Shown here one piece after another: positions 9,320 through 18,010 of a stretch of DNA of 62,896 bases. Position 1 is the stretch's first letter; every line of letters starts with the position of its first letter. This DNA is from an uncultured Actinomycetes bacterium (GTDB lineage: Bacteria; Actinomycetota; Thermoleophilia; Miltoncostaeales; Miltoncostaeaceae). The stretch lies in assembly GCA_903943955.1 (NCBI GenBank), contig CAJAPZ010000175.1, forward strand, positions 1-62,896, in the 5' to 3' direction. The position numbers and the translations under genes were made by a program. The notes beneath the pieces are model-generated. The model worked only from the letters and a program-made list of their open reading frames with translations. It made no database searches and was not told where the DNA came from.

Positions 9320-10357
9320 CTATGCCGCGGGCGCCAGGCGCCCGGTCGTATTGATGAAGCGCTCAAGCACATCCTTCGCCGCGCCCGAGGTGGCGGCCTC
9401 CTCGGCACGGGCCATGCCGTCCTGCAACGACGATGCGATACCCGCCATCCACAGCGCGGCGGCCGCGTTAACCACAAGGATGTCGCGCACCGGCCCGGCG
9501 GCGCCGCCGATCGCACGCACCAGAATGCGCGCGCTGTCATCGGGCCCGCCGCCGGCAAGATCACCGGGTGACGGCGGCATCAGCCCGAGCGACGCCGGGT
9601 CAATCACAAAGGCATCAAGGCGGTCCTCCTCGATGAGCACAGCGTCGGTGGCCTCCATGGTGCTGATCTCGTCAAGTCCATCCCGGCCGCACACCACGAT
9701 GGCGCGCTCGGTGCCCAGCCCGCGGATCGCCTGCCCAACACGTTGGAGGTAGTCACGGCTGTTCACCCCGATCACCTGACGGCGCGCCCCTGCGGGATTC
9801 GCGAGCGGGCCGAGCAGATTGAATGCGGTACGCACGCCGAGCGCTTTGCGCGCAGGGCCCACATGCCGGAATGCCGGGTGGTGGCCCGGCGCAAACATAA
9901 ATCCCAACCCGACCGTCTCGATGCACTCGGCAACCGCCTCAGGGGCGAGATCCACCCGGGCGCCCATTGCTTCCAGCACATCGGCGCTGCCGCATGACGA
10001 CGTCACCGCACGATTGCCGTGCTTGGCCACATGCGCACCGGCCCCGGCGGCGAGGAATGCGGCACCGGTGGAGATGTTGACCGTGGATGGTCCGCCCCCT
10101 GTGCCGCAGGTGTCCACCAGGGTGAGCGAAGGATCGACCGTGACGGCCTCGGCCCGCATGCGCACGGCGTCGGCGATACCCGCCAGCTCCTCAGCAGTCT
10201 CCCCCTTCGCGCGCAAGGCGATGAGAAACCCGGCGACCTGGGCATCCTCCACTGCCCCATCCATGATCACGCCAACGGCCGCCTGCGCGCCGGCCCGGCC
10301 GATGTCCTCGCGGGAGAGCAGGCGTTCGATGGCGTCGGTGAGGATTGGGTCAGGCAC
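9320..10357 (-). CDS. trpD: Anthranilate phosphoribosyltransferase
   Basis: Joins anthranilate to PRPP in the second step of tryptophan synthesis. It has 345 residues, full length. Diagnostic motifs are LVDTCGTGGGPSTVNISTG (PRPP loop), HGNRAVTSSCGSADVLEAMG, GLGFMFAPGHHPAF, GVRTAFNLLGPLANPAG and the D-E metal pair in RDGLDEIS. GTG at 10357 shares its first base with the TAG stop of trpG (TAGTG), indicating coupled translation. It is part of deoC-hisIE-trpE-trpG-trpD-trpC. Confidence 0.97.
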   Translation of the reverse strand: MPDPILTDAIERLLSREDIGRAGAQAAVGVIMDGAVEDAQVAGFLIALRAKGETAEELAGIADAVRMRAEAVTVDPSLTLVDTCGTGGGPSTVNISTGAAFLAAGAGAHVAKHGNRAVTSSCGSADVLEAMGARVDLAPEAVAECIETVGLGFMFAPGHHPAFRHVGPARKALGVRTAFNLLGPLANPAGARRQVIGVNSRDYLQRVGQAIRGLGTERAIVVCGRDGLDEISTMEATDAVLIEEDRLDAFVIDPASLGLMPPSPGDLAGGGPDDSARILVRAIGGAAGPVRDILVVNAAAALWMAGIASSLQDGMARAEEAATSGAAKDVLERFINTTGRLAPAA

Positions 10358-10938
10358 TAGATTCGTGTGTCCAGAAAGTTGCCGAGCAGGGTACGCCCCG
10401 CATCGGTGAGGATGGACTCGGGGTGAAACTGCACACCCTCCACGGGAAGTTCGCGGTGGCGCAGCCCCATGATGACGTCACCATCGCACCATGCCGATAC
10501 CTCAAGCACGTCAGGGAGCGTGGTCGGATCGACCACCAGCGAGTGGTAGCGAGTGGCGGTCATCGGCTGGGGCAGCCCGGAAAACACGGTACGCCCGTCG
10601 TGGCTGATCTCACTCGTCTTGCCGTGCACCGGCGCAGCCCCTCGCACCACGTCACCGCCAAATGCCTGGCCGATGGCCTGATGCCCGAGGCACACGCCGA
10701 AGATGGGCACCTCCCCGGCCATCTCGCGGATGACGTCCAGCGAGATACCGGCCTCGTCGGGCGTTTTGGGCCCGGGTGAGATGACCACGTGCGTGGGCCG
10801 AAGGGCACGTATGCCATCCACCGTGATGCGGTCGTGGCGGTGCACATCCACCCGCGCGCCCAGCTCGGCGAGATATTGGAAGAGGTTGTACGTGAACGAG
10901 TCGTAGTTATCGACGATGACGACGTGGGGGCTGTTCAC
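10357..10938 (-). CDS. trpG: Anthranilate/aminodeoxychorismate synthase glutaminase subunit
   Basis: Class I glutamine amidotransferase that delivers ammonia to TrpE, and possibly also to PabB. The 193 residues hold the nucleophile cysteine in [11 protein letters not shown] and the His-Glu pair in [23 protein letters not shown] is the typical N-terminus. GTG at 10938 overlaps the trpE stop as GTGA. Since no pabB is seen in the window, an amphibolic TrpG/PabA role is possible but not shown. Confidence 0.96.
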   Translation of the reverse strand: MNSPHVVIVDNYDSFTYNLFQYLAELGARVDVHRHDRITVDGIRALRPTHVVISPGPKTPDEAGISLDVIREMAGEVPIFGVCLGHQAIGQAFGGDVVRGAAPVHGKTSEISHDGRTVFSGLPQPMTATRYHSLVVDPTTLPDVLEVSAWCDGDVIMGLRHRELPVEGVQFHPESILTDAGRTLLGNFLDTRI

Positions 10939-12467
10939 CAGTCCTCCTGCTGCGCCGCCACCTCGATGGCCCGAAACATACCCGCAGCCTTGCGCTGGGT
11001 CTCCTCGAATTCTGATTCGGCGTTGCTGTCAGCCACCACGCCGGCGCCTGCCTGCACGTGGCACCCACCGTGACGACACACGATCGTGCGGATCGTGATG
11101 CAGGTGTCGAGGTCCCCATTGAACCCCAGGTACCCCACCGCACCGCCATACGGCCCGCGCTTGGTGGGCTCCAGCTCGTCGATAATCTCCATTGCCCGCA
11201 CCTTGGGGGCACCGCTCAGCGTGCCCGCCGGGAACGTTGATCGCAGCGCGTCCACGGCCCGGCGCCCCTCGGCAAGATGCCCCACCACGCTGCTCTCGAT
11301 GTGCATCACGTGGCTGTAGTACTCGACCACCATCAGATCCTTCACCCGTACGCTTCCCGGCTCGCACACACGACCCAGATCGTTACGGCCGAGGTCCACC
11401 AACATGACGTGTTCGGCACGTTCCTTGGGGTCGGCCAGCAGTTCCTCGGCCAGCGCCAGATCCTCCGCGCGGTCAGCACCGCGTTGGCGGGTACCGGCGA
11501 TGGGACGGGTCTCAACGACGCCCCCGGTCACCTTCACCAGCATCTCGGGCGACGATCCGGCCAACTGCACATCGCCGGTGTCGATGAAGAACATGTACGG
11601 CGATGGATTGACCGTGCGCAGGCCGCGGTAAATGGCGAAGGGCTCCAGGTCGGTCTGTACCGAGAACCGCTGCGAGGGGACCACCTGAAATGCATCGCCG
11701 GCGTACACGTACTCGCGTACGGCCTCCACCCCGGCGCAGAACCGGTCGTGGCCGATATTGCTCTCCACCATCCCGATCTCGGCGGGGACATGAGGTGTCG
11801 GCGTCGGCACCGGGCCCGCCAGGCGCGTCTTGATGGCCTCAATCACACCGATGGTGGTGGCGTAGGCCGGGGCCGGGTCAACACCCGTCTGCAACGGACA
11901 CGGGGCCATGATGGTGATGGACCGGCGAAGGTGGTCAAACAGCACAACGGGGCCAGTCACCATCATCACCATGTCGGGAATCGCCAGATCGTCATTGGGC
12001 ACGTCGGGCAGGTGCTCCACCGTGCGCACCAGGTCGTACCCGAAGAAGCCCACGGCACCGCCCCAGAACGCCATCTCGTCGGCCGGCGGGGCAACCGCCG
12101 CGTCGAGCACCACGGACTGCACTGCGCCAAAGGGATCGGAGGCGTCGAGATCGGTCTCGGTGCCGTCGTCACGACGCATCACCAGACGCCCGCCCTCGGC
12201 GCGGATAATGGCCTGTGGGTCGATGCCGAGCATCGAGTAGCGGCCGATGCGCTGCCCCTCCTCGGCAGACTCGAGCAGGAAGCATGGGCCGCCATCACGC
12301 AACTTCAGCATGGCGCCCACTGGCGTCTCGCAGTCGGCGAGATACGTGTGAAACACCTGCACCTGACGGTACTGCGGGGAGAGCGCCCGTACCTCGTCCA
12401 GCGAAGGGGTCGCCGCGATGCCCGCCCCGGGGGTGCGCGCGGGCACGTCGATGCGAAGGGTGGTCAC
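10935..12467 (-). CDS. trpE: Anthranilate synthase component I
   Basis: Forms anthranilate from chorismate using ammonia from TrpG. It has 510 residues. The N-terminal LLESAEEG segment is the tryptophan feedback-binding element. The chorismate-binding half shows [41 protein letters not shown] and [20 protein letters not shown] at 12467 overlaps the hisIE stop as GTGA. Retention of LLES suggests the enzyme is feedback-inhibited. No leader peptide or attenuator can precede it because hisIE abuts directly. Confidence 0.97.
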   Translation of the reverse strand: MTTLRIDVPARTPGAGIAATPSLDEVRALSPQYRQVQVFHTYLADCETPVGAMLKLRDGGPCFLLESAEEGQRIGRYSMLGIDPQAIIRAEGGRLVMRRDDGTETDLDASDPFGAVQSVVLDAAVAPPADEMAFWGGAVGFFGYDLVRTVEHLPDVPNDDLAIPDMVMMVTGPVVLFDHLRRSITIMAPCPLQTGVDPAPAYATTIGVIEAIKTRLAGPVPTPTPHVPAEIGMVESNIGHDRFCAGVEAVREYVYAGDAFQVVPSQRFSVQTDLEPFAIYRGLRTVNPSPYMFFIDTGDVQLAGSSPEMLVKVTGGVVETRPIAGTRQRGADRAEDLALAEELLADPKERAEHVMLVDLGRNDLGRVCEPGSVRVKDLMVVEYYSHVMHIESSVVGHLAEGRRAVDALRSTFPAGTLSGAPKVRAMEIIDELEPTKRGPYGGAVGYLGFNGDLDTCITIRTIVCRHGGCHVQAGAGVVADSNAESEFEETQRKAAGMFRAIEVAAQQEDW

Positions 12468-13114
12468 CCCTGCTCCCGCCTCCGCGATGCCAGTTCCTCG
12501 GCCACGTCCTCCAGGCGCACGTCAAGCGACTGCCACAGCACCACCAGGTGGTAGAGGAGATCGGCGCTCTCGTAGATGAGCTGGTCGCGCTCCTGGCCCT
12601 TCGCCGCGATGGCCACCTCGGTGGCCTCCTCGCCGATCTTCTTGCACATGGTGTCAATGCCACGGTGAATGAGCGACGCCGTGTACGACGACTCGGGGTC
12701 GGCCTCGGCCGCGCGGGCACGGACGATGGCCTCGAGGTCGGGAAGCATGGCGTAGGGCGCATTGTCGGCACCCACCGTGCCGCTCAGGGGCACGTGAAAG
12801 CAGCTGTTCGCACCGGTGTGGCATGCAGGGCCGGCGGGGCGCACCGACACCACGATGGCGTCGTCGTCGCAGTCGGTGGACACGCCGGTTACCACCTGCG
12901 TGTTACCGCTGGTGGCGCCCTTGTTCCACAACTCCTGGCGCGAGCGGCTCCAGAACCAGGTCTGGCCGGTCTCGAGCGTGCGCCCCAGTGACTCGGCGTT
13001 CATCCACGCCAGCGTGAGCACGCGACCGGTATCGGCATCCTGAACAACAGCGGGCACGAGCCCGTCGTCGCCGAAGACGATGTGGCTCGCAGGATCGCCC
13101 GGCGCAGCGCTCAC
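12464..13114 (-). CDS. hisIE: Bifunctional phosphoribosyl-AMP cyclohydrolase / phosphoribosyl-ATP pyrophosphatase
   Basis: Catalyses steps 2 and 3 of histidine synthesis. It has 216 residues in two fused domains. HisI (about 10-115) carries [21 protein letters not shown], the metal-binding DCDDDA and CHTGANSCF. HisE (about 125-205) carries [21 protein letters not shown] and [15 protein letters not shown] at 13114 overlaps the stop of the deoC-like gene as GTGA, and its own TGA overlaps trpE. No other his gene is nearby. HisI/HisE fusion is common, but placing it at the head of a trp cluster is less so. Confidence 0.96.
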   Translation of the reverse strand: MSAAPGDPASHIVFGDDGLVPAVVQDADTGRVLTLAWMNAESLGRTLETGQTWFWSRSRQELWNKGATSGNTQVVTGVSTDCDDDAIVVSVRPAGPACHTGANSCFHVPLSGTVGADNAPYAMLPDLEAIVRARAAEADPESSYTASLIHRGIDTMCKKIGEEATEVAIAAKGQERDQLIYESADLLYHLVVLWQSLDVRLEDVAEELASRRREQG

Positions 13115-13791
13115 GCGGCCACGCCCATAAGGGTGTCCACCATCACAGGGGCGGCGTTCGTCGAAACCCGCTGCGCTCCTGCATCCAGAAGGGTGATGGC
13201 GGACGCCAGGTCATGGACCGCACCGGCTGCGATGACCCCCACGCCCACTGGCAGCGCCTCGCGCATGATTTCAACATCCTGGGTGCGGGCCTCGCCCCCG
13301 ACGCCGGTGGCGGTCACCGCGAAGTCCGCGCCCACCAGGGCAACCACGCCGCAGGCGCGCCGAAGAAGACGTTCGCCCAGCAGGGGGGCCTCGAGGACGG
13401 CACGCACCATCACCCGGGCGCTGGTACCGCCACGCGCAGCATCCACCACGGCGCCGAGATCGGCGCGGGCCGTTCCGAAGCGCCCCGCCAGCAGCGCCGA
13501 GACGTCCATCACCACGTCCACCTCGCGTGCGCCAGCGGCCACTGCGGCGCGTACCGCCGCGGCTTTCACGGACGTGTCGTCGAACCCGAATGGGTAGCTC
13601 ACCACGGTGCCCACCTTCACATCACCACCGCGCAGTGCATCGGCCGTCATGGCCACCATCGACGGGGGCACCACCACGCTGGCCACGTGCAGACGCGACG
13701 CCGTGGCGCAGTGAATCGCCACGTCGTCGGCAGTGACTCCCGCCCGTACGAGCGTGAAGTCGAGGCTCTTCGCGAGTTCGCGGGCCCTCAT
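13111..13791 (-). CDS. DeoC-like aldolase homologue lacking the catalytic lysines
   Basis: By fold this is deoxyribose-phosphate aldolase: 226 residues with [19 protein letters not shown] (Asp92 kept) and GADF..TATG. However, the Schiff-base lysine of the GADFVKTSTG motif is Val159 ([10 protein letters not shown]), and the second lysine of VGVKASGG is Ile187 (VGVIAAGA). The DHTLL segment near the N-terminus also reads DFTLV. An ordinary aldolase reaction is therefore unlikely. I would call it a DeoC-family protein of unknown function. ATG at 13791 is preceded by a TATACT -10-like box, and the gene heads the his/trp operon, overlapping hisIE by GTGA. The frame is open and alignable end to end, so it does not look decayed. 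Confidence 0.85.
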   Translation of the reverse strand: MRARELAKSLDFTLVRAGVTADDVAIHCATASRLHVASVVVPPSMVAMTADALRGGDVKVGTVVSYPFGFDDTSVKAAAVRAAVAAGAREVDVVMDVSALLAGRFGTARADLGAVVDAARGGTSARVMVRAVLEAPLLGERLLRRACGVVALVGADFAVTATGVGGEARTQDVEIMREALPVGVGVIAAGAVHDLASAITLLDAGAQRVSTNAAPVMVDTLMGVAA

Positions 13792-13828
13792 CGTGCCGTC
13801 TCGTCCCGGGGTCGTGACATGGCGCGGA

Positions 13829-13834
13829 AGTATA
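13829..13834 (-). promoter_or_regulatory. Probable -10 box (TATACT) of the deoC-like/his/trp operon
   Basis: On the minus strand TATACT lies about 38 nt before the ATG of the deoC-like gene, in the only sizeable gap (76 nt) between era and the operon. No convincing -35 is visible. The same hexamer precedes the tRNA-Ala gene, which supports it as a housekeeping -10 element. Confidence 0.5.
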
Positions 13835-13867
13835 GGGAGATCGCGGCGACTCCCCGACACCACGCCG

Positions 13868-14752
13868 CTAGAGCCCGAGGCGGTCCAGCATGGCGTCATC
13901 GCGCCGCCATCTGGGCCTCACCTTCACCTGAAGGTTGAGGTGCACAGGCTGCTTGAAGAAGTCGGCCAGCACCATTCGTGCCTGGGTACCGATGTCGCGG
14001 ATCATCGTGCCCCCCTTCCCCACCACGATCCCTTTCTGACTCTCGGCCTCCACGTAGATGTAGGCCTCAATGCGCACGCCCTCCTTCGCGTCGCTGATGT
14101 CCTCGACGTGCACGGCGAGCGCGTGGGGTATCTCGTCACGCATACGCTGAATGGCGGCCTCACGGATCATCTCGGCCGCCATCTCATCCTGCGTCTGGTC
14201 GGTGCTCACACCATCGGGGAAGTACGACGGCCCTTCGGGAAGAAGCGCCGGAAACTCTTCGCGCAGCGCATCCAGCCCCTCGCCCGTAAGCGCGCTCACC
14301 GGGTGCAGCGCCACGAAGTCGGGCAGCAACTCGGATGCCTGCAGGATGACCCGCGCCACCACGTCTGCCTCGACGCGATCCACCTGATTGACCACGATCA
14401 CCACGGGCAGGCCACTGGCCTTGAGGCGGTGAGCGATAAACCGGTCGCCCTTGCCCACATCTTCTGCCGCATTGAGCAGAAACAGCGCCGCATCCGTGTC
14501 GCCCACCGTCCGGTCCACCGTATCCTGCATGCGCTCCGTCAGGCGATCAGCCGGTCGCTGGAACCCCGGGAGGTCGAGCAGCACCGCCTGCCACCCCTCT
14601 CCCCGTGCGACCGCCAGCACCCGACGACGGGTGGTCTGGGGTCGGTCGCTCACGGCCGCCACGTGGGCACCCGCCAGCGCATTGGCCAGCGTGCTCTTGC
14701 CCACGTTGGGGCGGCCTGCAAGTGCGACCAGCCCTGAATGAAGCGGCGTCAT
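13868..14752 (-). CDS. era: Ribosome-assembly GTPase Era
   Basis: Binds the 3' end of 16S rRNA and acts in 30S maturation. It has 294 residues: a GTPase domain with G1 GRPNVGKST, the switch PQTTRRRVLAV, G3 DLPG (usually DTPG) and G4 NQVD (usually NKxD), then a C-terminal KH domain with VVGKGGTMIRDIG and ARMVLADFF. ATG at 14752 follows the stop of the lipid kinase/phosphatase gene by 1 nt. It is the last gene of the long murJ-to-era run. The altered G3 and G4 positions are the only oddities; the rest is well conserved. Confidence 0.96.
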   Translation of the reverse strand: MTPLHSGLVALAGRPNVGKSTLANALAGAHVAAVSDRPQTTRRRVLAVARGEGWQAVLLDLPGFQRPADRLTERMQDTVDRTVGDTDAALFLLNAAEDVGKGDRFIAHRLKASGLPVVIVVNQVDRVEADVVARVILQASELLPDFVALHPVSALTGEGLDALREEFPALLPEGPSYFPDGVSTDQTQDEMAAEMIREAAIQRMRDEIPHALAVHVEDISDAKEGVRIEAYIYVEAESQKGIVVGKGGTMIRDIGTQARMVLADFFKQPVHLNLQVKVRPRWRRDDAMLDRLGL

Positions 14753-14753
14753 G

Positions 14754-15527
14754 TCATCCCCAGATCTGAAAAAGGATCAGCGTCACGCCGGCACCCAGCA
14801 TTGCGCCGGCCACTGTCTCGACGGCTGAGTGGATCCCCGCCTCCACCCGTGACTGCGCCACGAGCAGCGCCATCATGAAGGCAAGGGTGGAGACAAGTGC
14901 TGCGTGCGTCCATGGTGCCACCACGAGTGTGATCGCCATCCAACCGGCAAATGCCACCGCTGCGTGACCTGATGGGAACCCACCGCGCAGCGGCGTGCCC
15001 CGGCCCACGTAGGCCTTGATGGCGATGACCGCGAGCGCGGTCACGACGAGGGCGATGAGCACCACGTGAGTGGGTGCCTGACGCACCCCGCGAAGCAGAT
15101 TGCGCCCGGGCTCGGTCAGCCGTCCGTAGAGCACCAGATAGGCGATGGCCGTCGCACACGCTGCGGCGATGAGCACGGCACCGGCTGCCACATCCTTCGC
15201 AACTTTCACGAGGGGGTGGTAGCTGGTGACCACGGCGTCCACCGCCGCCTCGATCGCGGTGTTGAACATCTCGGCCACAAGCACCAGGCCCACGGCACCC
15301 ACCAGGGCCAGCAATTCAAGGCGACTTACGCCGAGCGCCAGGGCGAGAATGAACACCCCGATGCCCGCGGCCACGTGCAACTGCATATTGCGCTGTGTGC
15401 GCAGCACGAACACGATGCCCTCGAAGGCCCACGTAAATGACCACCGCAGCGACCCCTGACGCGGAAGCGCCCCGGCACGCGGGCGGCGCAGCAGCCGCTG
15501 AACCGGGCGCTGGTCGTCGTCGTTCAA
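14754..15527 (-). CDS. Fusion of DgkA-type lipid kinase and PAP2 phosphatase
   Basis: Polytopic membrane protein of 257 residues joining two opposing activities. The N-terminal half (about 25-125) is a DgkA/undecaprenol-kinase domain, with the EMFNTAIEAAVDAV signature and LVKVAKDVAAGAVL. The C-terminal half (about 140-257) is a PAP2 phosphatase with GGFPSGHAAVAF (motif 2) and SRVEAGIHSAVETVAG (motif 3, Glu in place of the usual Asp). The likely substrate is undecaprenol or its phosphate, recycled for cell-wall synthesis. TTG at 15527 overlaps the ybeY stop as TTGA. Separate dgkA genes normally occupy this site between ybeY and era. Confidence 0.86.
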   Translation of the reverse strand: MNDDDQRPVQRLLRRPRAGALPRQGSLRWSFTWAFEGIVFVLRTQRNMQLHVAAGIGVFILALALGVSRLELLALVGAVGLVLVAEMFNTAIEAAVDAVVTSYHPLVKVAKDVAAGAVLIAAACATAIAYLVLYGRLTEPGRNLLRGVRQAPTHVVLIALVVTALAVIAIKAYVGRGTPLRGGFPSGHAAVAFAGWMAITLVVAPWTHAALVSTLAFMMALLVAQSRVEAGIHSAVETVAGAMLGAGVTLILFQIWG

Positions 15528-15937
15528 CGGACCTCCGCCGCGTCCACGATCTCATCCTGCAGTGCCAGCATCTCGCCGTCGTCCGTCTCGTGGTCGTAGC
15601 CCATCAGGTGCAGCAGGCCATGAATCGCAAGTGTGGTGAGGGGCTCCTCAGCAGCATCTGGGCAGATAATGATGTCGCCGAGTTCGGGCGGCGGGCCATC
15701 GTCTGGCCAGTCGAGGGCCTCAGGGCCATCCACCGGGAATGACAGTACGTCGGTGGGCGTGGGCGTGTCGCGGTGCTCACCGTTGATGCGTGCCATCTCA
15801 TCAGGCCCGATCACCATCAGTCCCACCGTCGCACGCTCCACACCCACCCGCGCGCAGGCAAACCGCACGTGATCGGCGAGCTGATCAAGGTCGACGGGCG
15901 CGAGGCCGTCTGCGGCGGATGCCTCGATCTCGATCAG
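15524..15937 (-). CDS. ybeY: Endoribonuclease YbeY, probable CTG start
   Basis: Metal-dependent RNase for 16S rRNA 3'-end maturation and ribosome quality control. The zinc site HGLLHLMGYDH and the PTDVLSFPVD segment are intact. Two starts are possible. GTG at 15952 adds five residues, overlaps phoH by 19 nt and has GAGGAG about 11 nt upstream. CTG at 15937 overlaps the phoH stop as CTGA and gives [10 protein letters not shown], matching the usual YbeY N-terminus (compare SIEVANESG in mycobacteria). I prefer CTG (137 residues) because the same junction recurs elsewhere in the window, but GTG cannot be excluded. Confidence 0.93.
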   Translation of the reverse strand: MIEIEASAADGLAPVDLDQLADHVRFACARVGVERATVGLMVIGPDEMARINGEHRDTPTPTDVLSFPVDGPEALDWPDDGPPPELGDIIICPDAAEEPLTTLAIHGLLHLMGYDHETDDGEMLALQDEIVDAAEVR

Positions 15938-16899
15938 CGTGTGCCACCCCACGGATTGTCGCTCTCCTCATGCACCCGGTATGCCTCCACGATGTGCTGC
16001 ACCAGTTTGTGGCGCACCACGTCCTCGTGCGAGAAGTGGACGACCTCGATGGCGGGAATACCGCCGAGCACCTTCTCAATGTCCGCCAGGCCGGACCGGC
16101 GGTCACGGGGAAGATCCACCTGCGTGATGTCCCCGGTCACCACCACCTTCGACCCGAAGCCCAGCCGCGTGAGGAACATCTTCATCTGTTCCACCGTGGT
16201 GTTCTGGGCCTCGTCAAGGATGATGAATGAGTCGTTGAGCGTGCGCCCCCGCATAAATGCGAGCGGCGCCACCTCAATCTGGCCGCGCTCGAGGTACTCC
16301 TGCGCGCGGTCCGCGTCCAGCATGTCGTGCATGGCGTCAAAGAGCGGACGCAGGTACGGGTCCACCTTTGCGGCGACGTCCCCGGGCAGGAACCCCAGCT
16401 TCTCCCCCGCCTCCACGGCCGGACGGGTAAGGATGATGCGCCCCACCTCGCGGCGCGACAACGCAGCGGTGGCCAGCGCCACGGCAAGGTAGGTCTTGCC
16501 GGTGCCCGCCGGGCCGATACCGAAGGTGATGGTGTTTCGGCGGATGGCATCCACGTATTCCTTCTGGCCCGCCGTGGTGGGCGTGATGCTGCGCTGACGG
16601 TGTCGCCACACCACGTCGCCCAGCAGGGCATCGGGCCGCCCGGACTGCTCGATGGAGGCGGCCACGGCCTCGATCATGGTGGGGGCCAGGGTGCGGCCCG
16701 AATCCACAAGGCGCGCCAGTTCGTCAATCACCGCCACGCCGCGCTCCACGCGCACGTCCTCTCCGGTGAGCACCACACGGTTGCCCCGCAGGTTGATGTC
16801 GAGCCGCAGGCGCTCCTCGAGCGCGCGCAGCACGGCGTCGTGCTCGCCAGCCAGTTCGACTGCCACACGGTCGGCCACCTCAATCGCGCGTTCGGTCAT
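15934..16899 (-). CDS. phoH: PhoH family P-loop ATPase
   Basis: ATPase often linked to RNA metabolism and found next to ybeY. It has 321 residues: an N-terminal KH-like/R3H-like region ([17 protein letters not shown]) and a PhoH core with Walker [12 protein letters not shown], the [16 protein letters not shown] segment, Walker [10 protein letters not shown] and [15 protein letters not shown] at 16899 has AGGAG about 7 nt upstream; the frame is open further up but those codons lie in the HIT gene. The context phoH-ybeY-era is the classic conserved trio. Confidence 0.95.
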   Translation of the reverse strand: MTERAIEVADRVAVELAGEHDAVLRALEERLRLDINLRGNRVVLTGEDVRVERGVAVIDELARLVDSGRTLAPTMIEAVAASIEQSGRPDALLGDVVWRHRQRSITPTTAGQKEYVDAIRRNTITFGIGPAGTGKTYLAVALATAALSRREVGRIILTRPAVEAGEKLGFLPGDVAAKVDPYLRPLFDAMHDMLDADRAQEYLERGQIEVAPLAFMRGRTLNDSFIILDEAQNTTVEQMKMFLTRLGFGSKVVVTGDITQVDLPRDRRSGLADIEKVLGGIPAIEVVHFSHEDVVRHKLVQHIVEAYRVHEESDNPWGGTR

Positions 16900-16909
16900 C
16901 CTGCTCCTG

Positions 16910-17254
16910 TCACATTGAGTCCGAGAGTTGGGTACCGCCCAGCACGTGCCAGTGCAGGTGGAAAACGCTCTGCTGGCCGTCCGGTCCGTGGTTGGTGGTG
17001 ACGCGATAGCCCGACTCGTCGAGCCCCTCCTGTGTTGCCACCTCCGCAATAAACGCGAGCATGTCCGATCGCTCGGCCTGCGTGAGCCCCGTGACCCCGG
17101 CAAGCGACTGCACGTGGCGCTCCGGGATTACCAGCACGTGCACGGGGGCCTTTGGCGAGATGTCACGAAACGCCAGCAGGCCATCGCTGCGACGCACCAC
17201 CTCGGCAGGAATCTCCCCCGCCACGATGCGGCAGAACAGGCAATCATCCGGCAT
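16910..17254 (-). CDS. HIT-family nucleotide hydrolase/transferase
   Basis: HINT-like histidine triad protein of 114 residues with the signature FHLHWHVLGG, the N-terminal DCLFCRIVAGEIP metal-like motif and VLVIPERHV. Such proteins hydrolyse aminoacyl- or lysyl-adenylates and similar phosphoramidates. ATG at 17254 sits 7 nt after GGAGG; a GTG two codons earlier (17260) is too close to that site. It lies 10 nt before phoH and 18 nt after rsmE. The physiological substrate is unknown. Confidence 0.92.
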   Translation of the reverse strand: MPDDCLFCRIVAGEIPAEVVRRSDGLLAFRDISPKAPVHVLVIPERHVQSLAGVTGLTQAERSDMLAFIAEVATQEGLDESGYRVTTNHGPDGQQSVFHLHWHVLGGTQLSDSM

Positions 17255-17272
17255 GTCCACTCCTCCGTCGGG

Positions 17273-18010
17273 TCACCCAAGCCCGCCGAGCGCACCCAGA
17301 GTCAGTGCGGCCGCGGTGATCGCAGCGGTCTCGACGCGCAGCACACCGGCACCCATCTGTACGGCGGTGAATCCACCCGCGACGGCCGCATCGGCCTCGC
17401 CGTCAGAGAACCCCGTGTCCGGCCCCACCAGCAGGGTCACTGCGTCCCCGACGGCGCGGGTGCCAAGCGCATCGTCAAGCGATGTGCCTGCGCGGGGGTC
17501 AAGGATGATCCCCTGGCCCGAAGGTGTGGTCTCGATCACGTGCGCCCACGGTACCAATCCCATTTGAATGGGGCGCACCCCGCGGCCCGACTGTCGCGCT
17601 GCCGAAACGGCGAGGCGCTGCATGCGCGCGGCGCGGCGATCCCATGCGTCGGCATCCGGTACGCGCTTGGCACGTCCGGTCACCACCACACCCAGACGCC
17701 TCACACCCAACTCGGCCGCCTTCTCGGCCACCAGATCAAGCCGGCCAGGCTCGGTCAGACCAACCCAGAGAGTCACGTCACACGCCGGCGGCGCCGGCCG
17801 GGCAGGGCCGACGACACGCACGGTGGCCGGGCGACCGACGGCAACCACCTCGCACGGCCACAGATCACCGGCCGGGGCAATCACCTCGACCGGGTCGCCC
17901 ACCTGCCGGCGCACCACCCGCGACAGATGGTGCGAATCGTCGTCACACAGCGTGATGAGGTCGCCCTCGGCCGGATCCCCTTCAACCAGATACCGGAAGA
18001 CATGCCTCAC
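17273..18010 (-). CDS. rsmE: 16S rRNA (uracil1498-N3)-methyltransferase
   Basis: Methylates U1498 of 16S rRNA. It has 245 residues: a PUA-like N-terminus (SHHLSRVVRRQVGD) and a SPOUT-type knotted domain with LLVGPDTGFSDGE (usually GPEGGFS) and QMGAGVLRVETA. I chose GTG at 18010: it overlaps the prmA stop as GTGA, has GAGG exactly 8 nt upstream (18019-18022) and gives the normal start MRHVFRYLVEG. An upstream ATG at 18034 would add eight residues encoded inside prmA. Confidence 0.93.
   Translation of the reverse strand: MRHVFRYLVEGDPAEGDLITLCDDDSHHLSRVVRRQVGDPVEVIAPAGDLWPCEVVAVGRPATVRVVGPARPAPPACDVTLWVGLTEPGRLDLVAEKAAELGVRRLGVVVTGRAKRVPDADAWDRRAARMQRLAVSAARQSGRGVRPIQMGLVPWAHVIETTPSGQGIILDPRAGTSLDDALGTRAVGDAVTLLVGPDTGFSDGEADAAVAGGFTAVQMGAGVLRVETAAITAAALTLGALGGLG

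Noticed and set aside
11277-12554. Long open frame on the plus strand opposite trpE (425 codons)
   Set aside because: High-GC antisense shadow: His/Arg-rich composition, no domain, and trpE on the other strand is complete and conserved.
10935-13114. trp leader peptide/attenuator or T-box ahead of trpE
   Set aside because: hisIE overlaps trpE directly, leaving no leader space; nothing T-box-like precedes the deoC-like gene, leuS or valS.
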